52,757 nucleotides of DNA from Actinomycetota bacterium (GTDB taxonomy: Bacteria; Actinomycetota; Aquicultoria; Aquicultorales; Aquicultoraceae): positions 1 through 52,757 of the forward strand of contig JASEGT010000005.1 of NCBI GenBank assembly GCA_030018005.1. Reading direction: 5' to 3'. Shown here piece after piece: positions 6,706 to 15,422 of the stretch. Made by a program: the position numbers and the translations under genes. The notes beneath the pieces were generated by a model. It was not told the DNA's origin, did no database searches, and saw nothing but the letters and a program-made list of their open reading frames with translations. Each line of letters begins with the position of its first letter. The stretch's first letter is position 1.

Positions 6706-7950
6706 CTAACTCCCTGCATGTGCGAACTGCGCGTATTCGTCGAGGTCGCCTTCGGGCACATCGACTACGAGTTCGGTGCCTTCGCCGGTGTGAGTCTCCG
6801 ATATGATGGTTCCGGTGCTGTATAAACGCTGAAGAAACGCTCCCTTTGTATATGGGACCAGCAGGTGGAGCCGGACTGTGCGTTTGCGCAACTCGTGCTC
6901 GATGGCCTCCTGTATCCCTTCCAGCCCAGTCCTGTTGACCGCCGAGACAAGGACGCTCTCGGGGTAGATTCTTTTAAGCCGCTCGCGATCCGCATCGTCG
7001 AGGAGGTCTATTTTGTTGAAGACGAGTATCTGGGGTTTATCCTCGGCCTCGATCTTGGCCAAAACGTCTTCGACCGCCCTTATCTGCCCTTCCATGCGCG
7101 GATGGCCGGCGTCGACGACGTGCAGGAGCAAATCGGCCATTCTCACTTCGTCGAGGGTCGAGCGGAATGCCGCCACCAGCTGATGCGGCAGCTTCTTGAT
7201 AAACCCCACCGTGTCTGAGAGCACGACCTCTTTTCGATGGTCGACACTGAGTTTACGGGTCGTCGAATCAAGCGTGGCGAAGAGTTTGTCTTCGACGAGC
7301 ACGTCCGCTCCGGTCAGTGCGTTCAATAGTGTCGATTTGCCCGCGTTTGTGTATCCCACTAATGATACGCTGAATATTCCCTTTTTTTGCCGTCGCTGCC
7401 TCTGAACCGAACGGTTCTTTTTAAGCTCCTCTATCTCGCTCGTAAGGCGTTGAATGCGCTTGCGTATCATCCGCTTATCCGACTCGAGCTGGGTCTCACC
7501 CGGCCCTCTGGTGGGCCCTCTGGTGCCGATTCCGCCCGAGAGGCGCTCAAGGTGTCCCCACATCCCTTTAAGGCGTGGTAGGATGTAGTTCATCTGCGCC
7601 AGTTCGACCTGGAGCTTGCCTTCGGCCGAGCGTGCGTGCTGTGCGAAGATGTCGAGAATCAAGCCGGTGCGGTCGAGAATCTTTATATTAGCCATGATGT
7701 CTTCGAGGTTTTTCTGCTGTGACGGTGAGAGGTCCACATCGAAGAAGACGATATCCGCGCCCGCGTTCTTTGCGGCCTCGAATATCTCCTCGGCCTTGCC
7801 GGGTCCGATAAAGGTGCGCACGTTAGGTTTTGAGAGCCGTTGGCTCACCCTGTCGACCACCACGGCACCCGCTGTAGAGGCGAGCTGTTCTAGCTCGTTT
7901 AGGGTCTGCTCAGCCTCCCAGTCGCTCTCGGTGCCAACCTGTACCCCCAC
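6706..7950 (-). CDS. hflX: Ribosome-associated GTPase HflX
   Basis: HflX binds the 50S subunit and splits stalled ribosomes. Counting from GTG 7950, the N-terminal HflX domain spans about 1-180 with the GTRGPTRGPGETQLE signature (142-156). The GTPase domain follows with G1 GYTNAGKST (199-207), G3 DTVGF and G4 NKID. The true N-terminus is probably longer. Codons upstream remain open and encode family-like IFETEKKVEKAIIVGVQVG, but contain no ATG, GTG or TTG before the upstream dapL stop. A GGGGGG tract ends about 5 nt before an in-frame ATC at 7999-8001, so a rare ATC or ATT (7987-7989) start is possible. Confidence 0.92.
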   Translation of the reverse strand: MGVQVGTESDWEAEQTLNELEQLASTAGAVVVDRVSQRLSKPNVRTFIGPGKAEEIFEAAKNAGADIVFFDVDLSPSQQKNLEDIMANIKILDRTGLILDIFAQHARSAEGKLQVELAQMNYILPRLKGMWGHLERLSGGIGTRGPTRGPGETQLESDKRMIRKRIQRLTSEIEELKKNRSVQRQRRQKKGIFSVSLVGYTNAGKSTLLNALTGADVLVEDKLFATLDSTTRKLSVDHRKEVVLSDTVGFIKKLPHQLVAAFRSTLDEVRMADLLLHVVDAGHPRMEGQIRAVEDVLAKIEAEDKPQILVFNKIDLLDDADRERLKRIYPESVLVSAVNRTGLEGIQEAIEHELRKRTVRLHLLVPYTKGAFLQRLYSTGTIISETHTGEGTELVVDVPEGDLDEYAQFAHAGS

Positions 7951-8012
7951 TATGATCGCCTTTTCGACTTTCTTTTCGGTCTCAAAAATCGTCTGCTTGA
8001 TGTTTTCCCCCC

Positions 8013-9170
8013 CTAAACAAGCGTCTTTATTCTATCGAGCGCCTCGACTAGGCGGTCGTCTTTGACGCTCAAGCAGATTCTCACATATCCCTCGCCGGAC
8101 GGCCCGTAGGCGTTGCCCGGCGATACGATGACGCCGACGCTATCGAGCACATGTGTAGCGAAGCTTGCCGAGGTGTAGCCCGCCGGGACTTTGACCCAGA
8201 CGTAAATCGTCGCTTTCGGTTCACGCGCCTCGAGACCCAGCTTGCCGAGTGCGTCCATGACCAGGTCGCGGCGCTTCTGATAGATGTCGCACATCTCTTT
8301 TATAATGCCTTGCGGGCCTTCGAGCGCTTCGATTCCCGCATACTGTATGGCGTTGAAGATGCCCGAGTCGATATTGGTCTTGACCCTGCCTAGAGCTTCG
8401 ATGACTTTGGCGTTTCCGCAAACCCAACCGATTCGCCAGCCGGTCATATTGTACGTCTTCGACAAGGAGTTGAACTCGATGCCGACCTCTTTGGCGCCCG
8501 GGTACTGCAGGAAGCTCGGCGCGACGTACCCGTCGAAGGTTATTTCTGAGTAGGGGTTATCGTGGGCGATGATTACCTGGTTCTTCTCACCCCAACCGAT
8601 GAGGTCTTTGAAGAAGTCGTCGCCGGCTATGGCTGAGGTCGGGTTGTTCGGATAGTTCAACATCAGCATCTTTGCCGCTTTGCTGGTGCCCGCGTCAATC
8701 GCATCGAGGTCTGGAAGGAAGTCGTTCTTCTCGACCAGCGGCACGTGAACCGGGTTGACACCTGCCAGAATCGCGCCGGTATTATAGACTGGATAGCCGG
8801 GATCGGCAATGAGCGTCGTATCGCCGGCATCGAGCACGGCGAAGTTTATATGTGCGATACCCTCTTTCGAGCCAACGAGCGGCAGGACCTCGGTGTCCGG
8901 GTCTAGGTCGACATTGAAACGCTTTTTGTACCAGCCGGCAATCGAGCGTCTGAAGCCGGGCATGCCGAAATAGGATGGGTAGCGGTGGTTCGCGGCGTTT
9001 GCGGCCTGCTCCGCAAGTTTTTCGATTATGTTTTTCGGCGTCGGCTCCACCGGGTCGCCTATGCCTAGGCTTATGACATCTACTCCCAGCGCCCTCTTCT
9101 CCGCAACCCTTTTGTCGATTTCCGCAAACAAATATGGTGGAAGGTTGTCGATTCGCTTTGCAAGTTTCAT
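8013..9170 (-). CDS. dapL: LL-diaminopimelate aminotransferase
   Basis: DapL converts tetrahydrodipicolinate to LL-diaminopimelate with glutamate in one step, for lysine and peptidoglycan synthesis. The 385-residue fold-type I PLP enzyme shows SLGIGDPVEPTP near the N-terminus, NYPNNPT, and the PLP-lysine motif SLSKTYNMTGWRIGW. dapF, the next enzyme of the DAP-aminotransferase route, lies directly upstream, which favours DapL over a generic aspartate aminotransferase. GAGGAGG precedes the ATG by about 11 nt. The 226-bp gap before it holds a likely promoter and otherwise nothing I recognise. Confidence 0.88.
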   Translation of the reverse strand: MKLAKRIDNLPPYLFAEIDKRVAEKRALGVDVISLGIGDPVEPTPKNIIEKLAEQAANAANHRYPSYFGMPGFRRSIAGWYKKRFNVDLDPDTEVLPLVGSKEGIAHINFAVLDAGDTTLIADPGYPVYNTGAILAGVNPVHVPLVEKNDFLPDLDAIDAGTSKAAKMLMLNYPNNPTSAIAGDDFFKDLIGWGEKNQVIIAHDNPYSEITFDGYVAPSFLQYPGAKEVGIEFNSLSKTYNMTGWRIGWVCGNAKVIEALGRVKTNIDSGIFNAIQYAGIEALEGPQGIIKEMCDIYQKRRDLVMDALGKLGLEAREPKATIYVWVKVPAGYTSASFATHVLDSVGVIVSPGNAYGPSGEGYVRICLSVKDDRLVEALDRIKTLV

Positions 9171-9202
9171 TACCGCTACGTCCTCCTCATTCCTATCCGA
9201 GA

Positions 9203-9230
9203 GCTATAGCCCACTCGGTCCGCATAACAA
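9203..9230 (-). promoter_or_regulatory. Probable dapL promoter
   Basis: TTGTTA (9225-9230) and TATAGC (9203-9208) on the minus strand are separated by 16 bp and lie about 35 bp ahead of the dapL ATG. The -10 hexamer is weak, so confidence is moderate. Confidence 0.4.
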
Positions 9231-9396
9231 TTTGCTTTTAAAACTAACATATATTGCCCTGGTAATGCTAGGCATTAATGGTAAATTCGGGCAATAAAGG
9301 ATTGCTGCACAAAGAAATGCTCGATTAAGGTTGAGAAACGCCGGATGCTATGGTTTGCGGGGCGACCCGGCATTGTAGTATGTATAAAGCCTAGCG

Positions 9397-10236
9397 TTAC
9401 TTAATGTCTATGGTTCCTGTGAAGACCTTTTTGGCGGGCCCCTCCATCAGTATGCGGTTATCGTCATTCCAGGTAACAGAGAGGTCTCCGCCGAGCAGGT
9501 GTACGACCGCGAAACGGCCGGTCCTGTCGTTGAGCGCGGCGGCGACCAGCGTAGCGCAGGCACCGGTTCCGCAAGCGAGCGTTTCCCCGCAGCCCCGTTC
9601 CCAGACGCGCAGCGCGATTTCATCTTTCGATATGATTTGTGCGAATTCGACGTTTGTTTTCTGTGGAAAGTAGTCACTCGTCTCGATAACCGGACCTAGT
9701 GTTTGAACAGGCGCTTCTTTTACATCATCGACAAAGATGACGCAATGCGGGTTGCCCATCGAAACACAGGTCGCTCTAATAATGGTATCGCCGAAGGTAA
9801 ATTGCTCATCTATCGCCCGCTCGACTTCGACACGAACCGGTATCTTCAGCGTTTCAAGTTCGGGTGCGCCCATGTCTACCTTTGCACCGATCGCCTTTCC
9901 GCCGTCAAGGATGAGCTCGACCTGTTTGTGTCCGGCTCTGGTCTCGATAATTAGAGTGGACTTATCGGTCAACCACTCGTCTACCAGGTACTTAGCGTAG
10001 CACCGGATACCGTTGCCGCACATCTCGGCGAGCGAGCCGTCCGAATTATAGTAGTCCATAAAGAAATCGGCGTTGACCGAAGGCCTGGCGAATATCAAGC
10101 CGTCGGCACCGATTCCGAAGTTGCGGTCGCAGAGGAGCGCTATTTGTTCGACAGTCAGAGCAATCGAGCCGTCCAAATTTTTTATTATTATGAAGTCGTT
10201 TCCCAAACCCTCATATTTGGCGAAATTCAGTAACAT
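9397..10236 (-). CDS. dapF: Diaminopimelate epimerase
   Basis: DapF interconverts LL- and meso-diaminopimelate without a cofactor, using two cysteines. Both are visible: C73 in EMCGNGIRCYAKYL and the second in RGCGETLACGTGACA. The 279-residue length is standard. I start it at ATG 10236 (MLLNFAKYEGLGNDF, the family N-terminus); the frame continues upstream through the miaA end with no family similarity. Only 2 bp separate it from miaA, so it is translated as part of the miaB-AMMECR1-miaA-dapF operon. Confidence 0.95.
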   Translation of the reverse strand: MLLNFAKYEGLGNDFIIIKNLDGSIALTVEQIALLCDRNFGIGADGLIFARPSVNADFFMDYYNSDGSLAEMCGNGIRCYAKYLVDEWLTDKSTLIIETRAGHKQVELILDGGKAIGAKVDMGAPELETLKIPVRVEVERAIDEQFTFGDTIIRATCVSMGNPHCVIFVDDVKEAPVQTLGPVIETSDYFPQKTNVEFAQIISKDEIALRVWERGCGETLACGTGACATLVAAALNDRTGRFAVVHLLGGDLSVTWNDDNRILMEGPAKKVFTGTIDIK

Positions 10237-10238
10237 GG

Positions 10239-11183
10239 TTATCCTTTCAAAACAAATCGGCCTCCGAGCTGGGCTAATATCTCTTCGGCAGCTACGCCGG
10301 CGGATTTCTCCGTCATGTCGACCCACCTTATGCGCGGGTCGGCCTTGAACCATGTCATCTGGCGTTTAGCGTATTGCCTGGTTCTTACTTTTATCGTCGA
10401 AATCGCGTCTTCCAAAGACAGCTCGCCATTTATGTGGCGAATAATTTCTTTATACCCTATGGCCTGCTGTGATGTCAAAAATTGTTCATAACAGGCCTCG
10501 ATGAGCGAATGCACTTCTTCGAGCAAACCATCCGCGACCATACGGTCCACCCGAACGTCAATGCGCTCACGTAGCAATGCCCGCTCCATGGTTAAGCCAA
10601 ACATCGCCAGGTCGTAATGAGAGTTTCGGTCCGACCAAGCCTTATGAAAATCGCTAAACGGCCGCCCGGTCTGCTCGATTACCTCGAGTGCGCGGATGAT
10701 GCGGCGTTTGTTTTTGGGGTGGATGATATTTTCGGCCGCCGGGTCTTTAGCGAGCAGCTCGCGGTAGAGCGTCTCGGGCTCTGTGCCGGCCGCGCGGTCC
10801 TCCAGGCGCTCCCGTATCTCGGATTTGAGGTCTCCCGCCGGGAACTCCAAGTCGTCTATGACAGACCTGATATACAAACCGGTGCCGCCTACCAGGATAG
10901 GCAGTTTACCGCGCGCCGTGATTTCTTTTACAGCAGCGTCCGCGAGGAGCTGGTACGCGGCTACGCTAAAAGGCTCACTCGGCTCGATGATATCGATGAG
11001 GTGGTGCGGCACTCCGGCCATTTCTTCTGCGGTTACCTTAGCCGTCCCGATGTCGAGGTGTCGATAAACCTGCATAGAGTCGGCTGATACGATTTCGCCG
11101 TCGAGCTTTTTCGCCAGTTCTACCGATACGGCGGTCTTGCCGGTCGCAGTCGGACCGGCGATTACCATCAGTTTGCTATTCAT
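10239..11183 (-). CDS. miaA: tRNA dimethylallyltransferase
   Basis: MiaA adds the dimethylallyl group to A37 of tRNAs reading UNN codons. The P-loop GPTATGKT is at residues 10-17, followed by the DSMQVYRHLDIGTAK substrate motif and the family's C-terminal region ending near KRQMTWFKADPRIRW. Length 314 is normal. MiaB, which methylthiolates the same nucleotide, is encoded two genes upstream, so the operon performs both steps. The start overlaps the preceding AMMECR1/MEMO gene by 8 bp. Confidence 0.96.
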   Translation of the reverse strand: MNSKLMVIAGPTATGKTAVSVELAKKLDGEIVSADSMQVYRHLDIGTAKVTAEEMAGVPHHLIDIIEPSEPFSVAAYQLLADAAVKEITARGKLPILVGGTGLYIRSVIDDLEFPAGDLKSEIRERLEDRAAGTEPETLYRELLAKDPAAENIIHPKNKRRIIRALEVIEQTGRPFSDFHKAWSDRNSHYDLAMFGLTMERALLRERIDVRVDRMVADGLLEEVHSLIEACYEQFLTSQQAIGYKEIIRHINGELSLEDAISTIKVRTRQYAKRQMTWFKADPRIRWVDMTEKSAGVAAEEILAQLGGRFVLKG

Positions 11184-12660
11184 ACCTGGTCACTTTGAAT
11201 CTGTATAGGTCGGTCTCGTCGTGTATCGGGATGCCCGCTTTTTGCTTAGCGATAGCCAGTTGATGCTCGACCGTATCGACGCCCTCTATATTGGGCAAGA
11301 GCAAGCCGGTCTTCGAGCCTTTCCTGACGATCACTCCGTATAGCTTGGGGTCGAGGTGCGAAGTCGAATCTATTTTTTCCGGCGCGTCCAGAATATCCAC
11401 CGAGTATTGAAGGAACGGCAACTCCGCTTCGCTTACAGGGGCAAAACGGGGGTCGGCATGGGCGGCCTGGATGACATTGACCATTATTTCTCGCGCGATG
11501 TTCTCTTCTGTAGGCTGAATCGTTCCGATGCAGCCCCTGAGCTCGCCATCGATTTTGATACAGACAAAGGTCCCCGCACGTCTGTCGAGCAATTCCTGGA
11601 GGGTATTAGCGGGCGGCTCGACGATATGCCCAACTCGAATATAGTGCTCAAGACCGAGTTTGGCCAGCTTGACGGGCTCGCTCAAAGGCTCGTTTGTCCG
11701 GAGAGAAATGTCGGCCGCATCGTCAATGCAGGAGTCCGGGTCGGATTCCGCAGGAGCCGGCGGAGCCGTATCATCCTTGGTAGCCGAAGCGCCGCCGGCC
11801 GCTTCTCCGAAATCCAGCACCATAAATTCGCGCTCGGGGTCGGGTTGACCAGGGAGGATCGACGCCACCAGGTAACCGACGCCAAACGGTCCCTCATAAG
11901 AATGGATATCGGTGTGAACTTGCCGCCCATTAAAGCATCCCGCGAGCGCGTATATCGATCGCAAGCCGCATTCGCCGGCATCTTCGACGAGCATCGGGTC
12001 GAGTTCGAAGAGTTCATTGAAGTCTCCGGTGTCGATTATCCCGTCTATCTTCGCGTCGAAGTCGATTCCGCGCGGGTTAAAGCCGGCAGGCGCACCCGGG
12101 GTGAGCCGGTGCGAGAGGTCACCGCTGGCGATGACGGCCACTCTCCTGTCGACGCGATTAGCGGCTTTCTCGATAGTGACGCCAAGCGCGTAGTGCTCGT
12201 CCGCTCCCGCGTAGCTCACAGCGAGCGATACCATCGGGACATCGACATATCTTTGAAGGAAATAAAGCGGCACCAGGACACCGTGGTCGAGTTCCTCCGA
12301 CTGGAATAATTTGATGTGGTCGTTTCCAATTTTGGTCAGGGATACGCCATACCTCTCGGCCTCGACAAACAACGCAGTGAGGAGTTCTTCGTCAAGATTT
12401 GCCGTCAGGCGGATATTCGGGGCACCGAAATCCTTGAATGAGCCGGTCAGAATCCGGGTCGCTTTGACCGCAATACTGTCGGCAAATCCGGCGCTGTGCG
12501 GCGATATGACGACGAGTGCCTCGGGATTGGCTTGGGCGACAGCGGCGCATATGACATCCATCGCCCGCACTGTCGACGATACGCGATCGATATTGTCCCT
12601 TCCTATCTCGGGGATTATGATAGGCGGGTGAGGCATCAAACAACCGATTACAACAGGCAT
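11176..12660 (-). CDS. MEMO/LigB-like and AMMECR1 domain fusion protein
   Basis: Two domains are fused in 494 residues. The N-terminal part (about 1-275) is a class III extradiol-dioxygenase/MEMO-like domain with histidines in MPHPP and SPHSAGF and a GDLSHRL segment. The C-terminal part (about 320-494) is an AMMECR1 domain with the FVCIKIDGELRGCIGT signature. A low-complexity acidic/proline linker (about 285-315) joins them. These are the A and B components of the uncharacterised AmmeMemoRadiSam set; the radical-SAM partner is not in this window. The reaction is unknown. It overlaps miaA by 8 bp and follows miaB by 40 bp, placing it in a tRNA-modification operon. Confidence 0.88.
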   Translation of the reverse strand: MPVVIGCLMPHPPIIIPEIGRDNIDRVSSTVRAMDVICAAVAQANPEALVVISPHSAGFADSIAVKATRILTGSFKDFGAPNIRLTANLDEELLTALFVEAERYGVSLTKIGNDHIKLFQSEELDHGVLVPLYFLQRYVDVPMVSLAVSYAGADEHYALGVTIEKAANRVDRRVAVIASGDLSHRLTPGAPAGFNPRGIDFDAKIDGIIDTGDFNELFELDPMLVEDAGECGLRSIYALAGCFNGRQVHTDIHSYEGPFGVGYLVASILPGQPDPEREFMVLDFGEAAGGASATKDDTAPPAPAESDPDSCIDDAADISLRTNEPLSEPVKLAKLGLEHYIRVGHIVEPPANTLQELLDRRAGTFVCIKIDGELRGCIGTIQPTEENIAREIMVNVIQAAHADPRFAPVSEAELPFLQYSVDILDAPEKIDSTSHLDPKLYGVIVRKGSKTGLLLPNIEGVDTVEHQLAIAKQKAGIPIHDETDLYRFKVTRYE

Positions 12661-12700
12661 TAGCTCCCCCTTTGCCGCTCAAAACGGCATGACCACGACA

Positions 12701-14029
12701 CTAGCTTTTAACTGCTACTTCGAGCAGCTCACCGCGTAAAGACCACGTTTTGGCTTGGGTTATTCGGATAACCGCCTCGGTATGGACTAAGTCGGCGGGT
12801 CCTTCGAAATTGACTATTTTATTACTCCGGGTTCTCCCGGTCAGTATGCTTTCGTCCCTCTTGCTGACGCTTTCGACAAAGACCTCTAGCTCTTTGCCAA
12901 GGAGCGCCAAGTTGTTCTCGAGGTTTATCTGGTTGAGCAAGGCCAACAGCCGGTCGAATCGCTCCGATTTTATGCCTGGCGATACCGTGTTCTCCATTTT
13001 AGCAGCCGGCGTGCCCTCGCGCGGCGAGAAGATGAATGTAAACGCGGAGTCATAACGCGCTTTTGCGACAATATCCAGGGTGTGCAAAAAATCTTCCTCG
13101 GTCTCACCCGGAAATCCCACCATAATGTCGGTTGTGATGCTGACCCCAGGTATCGCTTCATATATCTTCGAAATCGTCGCCAAATATCCTTCTTTTGTAT
13201 ATTTTCTGTTCATGGCACGAAGAAGCCTGTCCGAGCCTGCCTGTACGGGCAGATGAATATGTTCGCAGATATTATCACCGTTTGCGATGGCATAGATGAT
13301 ATCATCGGTCAGGTCTTTCGGGTGTGACGTCATAAAGCGTATCCGGCGCAGCCCGGCTACATCGTTGAGTCTGTTCAAGAGCTGCGCGAACCTGCTTTCG
13401 CCATAGATGTCGCGCCCATAGGAATTGACGTTCTGGCCCAGAAGCGTTATCTCGATGACTCCTTCGGAGACAAGTTGTTCTACCTCATTGACTATATCCT
13501 CTTGCGTACGGCTCGTCTCGCGCCCGCGCGTATACGGAACGATGCAATAGCTGCAGAAGTTGTTGCAGCCGATAATGATAGGAACCCACGCACGGTGGGC
13601 TTCTTCGCGCGAACTCGGCACGGCGGTCGGCAATATCTCTATCTCGTCGGCGACCGCGCAGACCGCGCGCCTGCCTTGCTCCGCCGCGTCGACCATGAAT
13701 CCGAGATTGGGCATATTGTGCGTGCCGAATACAATGTCGACATGGGGGGATTTCTCTAGGATGCGCTCGCGTTCGGCTTGCGCGACACATCCGCCCACCG
13801 CGATGATGAGGTCCGGGTTGGCTTTCTTGTCGGCTTTCAGGTTGTTCAGGTTTCCAAAAAAACGGTCTTCGGCGTGTTGGCGGACAGCGCAGGTGTTGAA
13901 GATGACGACATCCGCTTCTGTGGGGTCGCCGCAGGGCGCGTAACCGCGCTCTATGAGGAGTCCGGCCATGCGCTCCGAATCATGCTTGTTCATCTGGCAA
14001 CCAAAGGTCGTTATATGGAATTTCTTCAT
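12701..14029 (-). CDS. miaB: tRNA-2-methylthio-N6-dimethylallyladenosine synthase
   Basis: MiaB is a radical-SAM methylthiotransferase acting on i6A37 tRNA. The N-terminal UPF0004 domain cysteines are C11 (FGCQMN), C47 (NTCAVR) and C81 (GGCVAQ). The radical-SAM cluster motif is CNNFCSYC, and a C-terminal TRAM-like domain ends the protein. I use ATG 14029 (MKKFHITTFGCQ), giving 442 residues; the 60-codon upstream extension has no family similarity. RimO, a paralogue of the same family acting on ribosomal protein S12, is encoded at 24882-26240. Confidence 0.95.
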   Translation of the reverse strand: MKKFHITTFGCQMNKHDSERMAGLLIERGYAPCGDPTEADVVIFNTCAVRQHAEDRFFGNLNNLKADKKANPDLIIAVGGCVAQAERERILEKSPHVDIVFGTHNMPNLGFMVDAAEQGRRAVCAVADEIEILPTAVPSSREEAHRAWVPIIIGCNNFCSYCIVPYTRGRETSRTQEDIVNEVEQLVSEGVIEITLLGQNVNSYGRDIYGESRFAQLLNRLNDVAGLRRIRFMTSHPKDLTDDIIYAIANGDNICEHIHLPVQAGSDRLLRAMNRKYTKEGYLATISKIYEAIPGVSITTDIMVGFPGETEEDFLHTLDIVAKARYDSAFTFIFSPREGTPAAKMENTVSPGIKSERFDRLLALLNQINLENNLALLGKELEVFVESVSKRDESILTGRTRSNKIVNFEGPADLVHTEAVIRITQAKTWSLRGELLEVAVKS

Positions 14030-14102
14030 GGCAAATATTGTAACAAATGTACGGTAAAACTTCAGCAGCCAGGCGCTGCTTCCGGCAAGGCCGCGCTCTA
14101 TG

Positions 14103-14921
14103 TCAGCGCTTAGCAGCCGCTGAGAGAGCATCGATGACCTCGTCGGGGACGAGAAACCGGCCAAGTCGCTGACCATGCGTCGAGACCGGTCCATGGCAAT
14201 CGGACCCACCGGTCACCAGCAAGCCCTTTTTCTCGGCAAGCCTCAAATAGCGCTTGGTGTCTCGCTCGGAGTGCTCGACATGGTATGCCTCGAATCCGTC
14301 TAGGCCCATGGCGATGAATTCATCGATATGCTCGTCGAGTTTGGCCAGCCCGGGGTGAGCGAAGACGGCAAGGCCCCCGGCGTCGTGAATAATCTCTATC
14401 GTCGCCTGCAGCGGATAGACGAATTTCTCCAAGAAACAAGGTGCTCCTCTTTTTAAAAATTGCGTGAAAGCCGCTCTGAAGTCGCTTACGTAGCCACTTC
14501 TAACCATTGCTCTTGCGATATGCGGTCTACCGACCGACGAGTTCTTCGCTTGTTCAAGCACGTTCGAGAAGTCGATATCCACGCCAATACCTTGGAGGCA
14601 TTCGACGATACGCCTGGCGCGTTCTTCTCTAGAGGCGCGAAGACGCTCAAGCGATGCCAGCAGTTTCTCGTTCGTGTCATCGACATAGTATCCGAGGACA
14701 TGGATATCTTTGCCCTTATAGCGCGAGCTCAGTTCGATGGCGGGTATTATGCCCACACCGAGTTCGGCTCCATAGCGCCGGGCGTCCCCCAGCGCCGCTA
14801 CCGTATCGTGGTCGGCGATGGCAATCGTCTGCAGGTTCGACGCGGCAGCGATTTCAACGACTTCTTTCGGCGTGAAGCTTCCATCTGAAGCCGTTGTATG
14901 AATATGTAGGTCAACCGGCAT
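14103..14921 (-). CDS. PHP-domain phosphoesterase (TrpH/YciV type)
   Basis: The 272-residue protein begins with the metal-binding HIHTTASDGSFTP motif and continues with IADHDTV and AIELSSRYKGKDIHVLGYY. FAHPGLAK and GGSDCHGP supply the C-terminal metal ligands of a PHP active site. Relatives include the E. coli enzyme that hydrolyses 3',5'-nucleoside bisphosphates and short 5'-phosphorylated RNA. The substrate here is not established by sequence. It lies 73 bp upstream of miaB on the same strand and just downstream of the spoVS terminator. Confidence 0.9.
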   Translation of the reverse strand: MPVDLHIHTTASDGSFTPKEVVEIAAASNLQTIAIADHDTVAALGDARRYGAELGVGIIPAIELSSRYKGKDIHVLGYYVDDTNEKLLASLERLRASREERARRIVECLQGIGVDIDFSNVLEQAKNSSVGRPHIARAMVRSGYVSDFRAAFTQFLKRGAPCFLEKFVYPLQATIEIIHDAGGLAVFAHPGLAKLDEHIDEFIAMGLDGFEAYHVEHSERDTKRYLRLAEKKGLLVTGGSDCHGPVSTHGQRLGRFLVPDEVIDALSAAAKR

Positions 14922-14967
14922 GCGCGCCCCTTAAATCGAGAGTGGTCAACAGGCTTGGTTTTTGCAC

Positions 14968-15006
14968 AAAAAAAAGGCTGTGCAAAGATTATCTTAGCAC
15001 AGCCTT
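14968..15006 (-). terminator. Rho-independent terminator after spoVS
   Basis: A perfect 10-bp stem, AAGGCTGTGC (14974-14983) with GCACAGCCTT (14997-15006) and a 13-nt loop, is followed on the minus strand by a T8 run (complement of 14968-14975, partly overlapping the stem base). It closes the spoVS transcript before the PHP gene. Confidence 0.85.
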
Positions 15007-15061
15007 ATACGCTTTATTAAACCGTTAACAAACTATTAGATATTTATCTAATAGTCGATTG

Positions 15062-15322
15062 CTACTTAGGTTCTACAAGTAACTTGATAGCGGTTCGCTC
15101 TTCGCCATTGATCGTAATGTCTGCAAATGACGGCTTGCATACCAGGTCGAGTCCGCCGGGCGCAACGAATCCACGCGCGATGGCTATGGCCTTTACTGCT
15201 TGATTGAGTGCGCCGGCTCCTATTACCTGCATTTCCGCGGCTCCGCGCTCTCTTACCACTCCAGCTAAAGCGCCGGCCACGGAGTTGGGGCTCGATTTTG
15301 ATGAAACCTTTAGTACTTCCAT
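15062..15322 (-). CDS. spoVS: Stage V sporulation protein S
   Basis: The 86-residue protein is a full-length SpoVS (MEVLKVSSKSSPNSVAGALA...), an Alba-like-fold protein needed for spore coat assembly in Bacillus. It is also widespread in non-spore-formers such as Thermus, where its role is unclear, so its presence does not prove sporulation. AAGGAGG stands about 6 nt before the ATG. The upstream gap contains a SigH-like promoter and the gene ends at a strong terminator, so it can be expressed as a single unit. The upstream GHKL ATPase gene ends 100 bp away. Confidence 0.95.
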   Translation of the reverse strand: MEVLKVSSKSSPNSVAGALAGVVRERGAAEMQVIGAGALNQAVKAIAIARGFVAPGGLDLVCKPSFADITINGEERTAIKLLVEPK

Positions 15323-15376
15323 AAATTCCTCCTTAGCGGTCTACGTCTAAATATTATGACACGCTGTAATACTGTT

Positions 15377-15404
15377 ATTCGATGCGGTTCTAAGAAAGTC
15401 CTGC
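15377..15404 (-). promoter_or_regulatory. SigH-like promoter of spoVS
   Basis: The minus strand reads GC-AGGA-CTT, 14 bp, CGAAT. This fits the Bacillus sigma-H pattern RWAGGAWWT-N14-HGAAT in spacing and all but two positions. It lies about 55 bp before the spoVS ATG. In B. subtilis spoVS is a sigma-H gene. No good sigma-70 pair was found in the same gap. Confidence 0.4.
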
Positions 15405-15422
15405 TATAATTTTGCAGATATG

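Noticed and set aside
11356-12309. 317-codon plus-strand reading frame
   Set aside because: Antisense to the MEMO/AMMECR1 gene, no SD and no recognisable motif.
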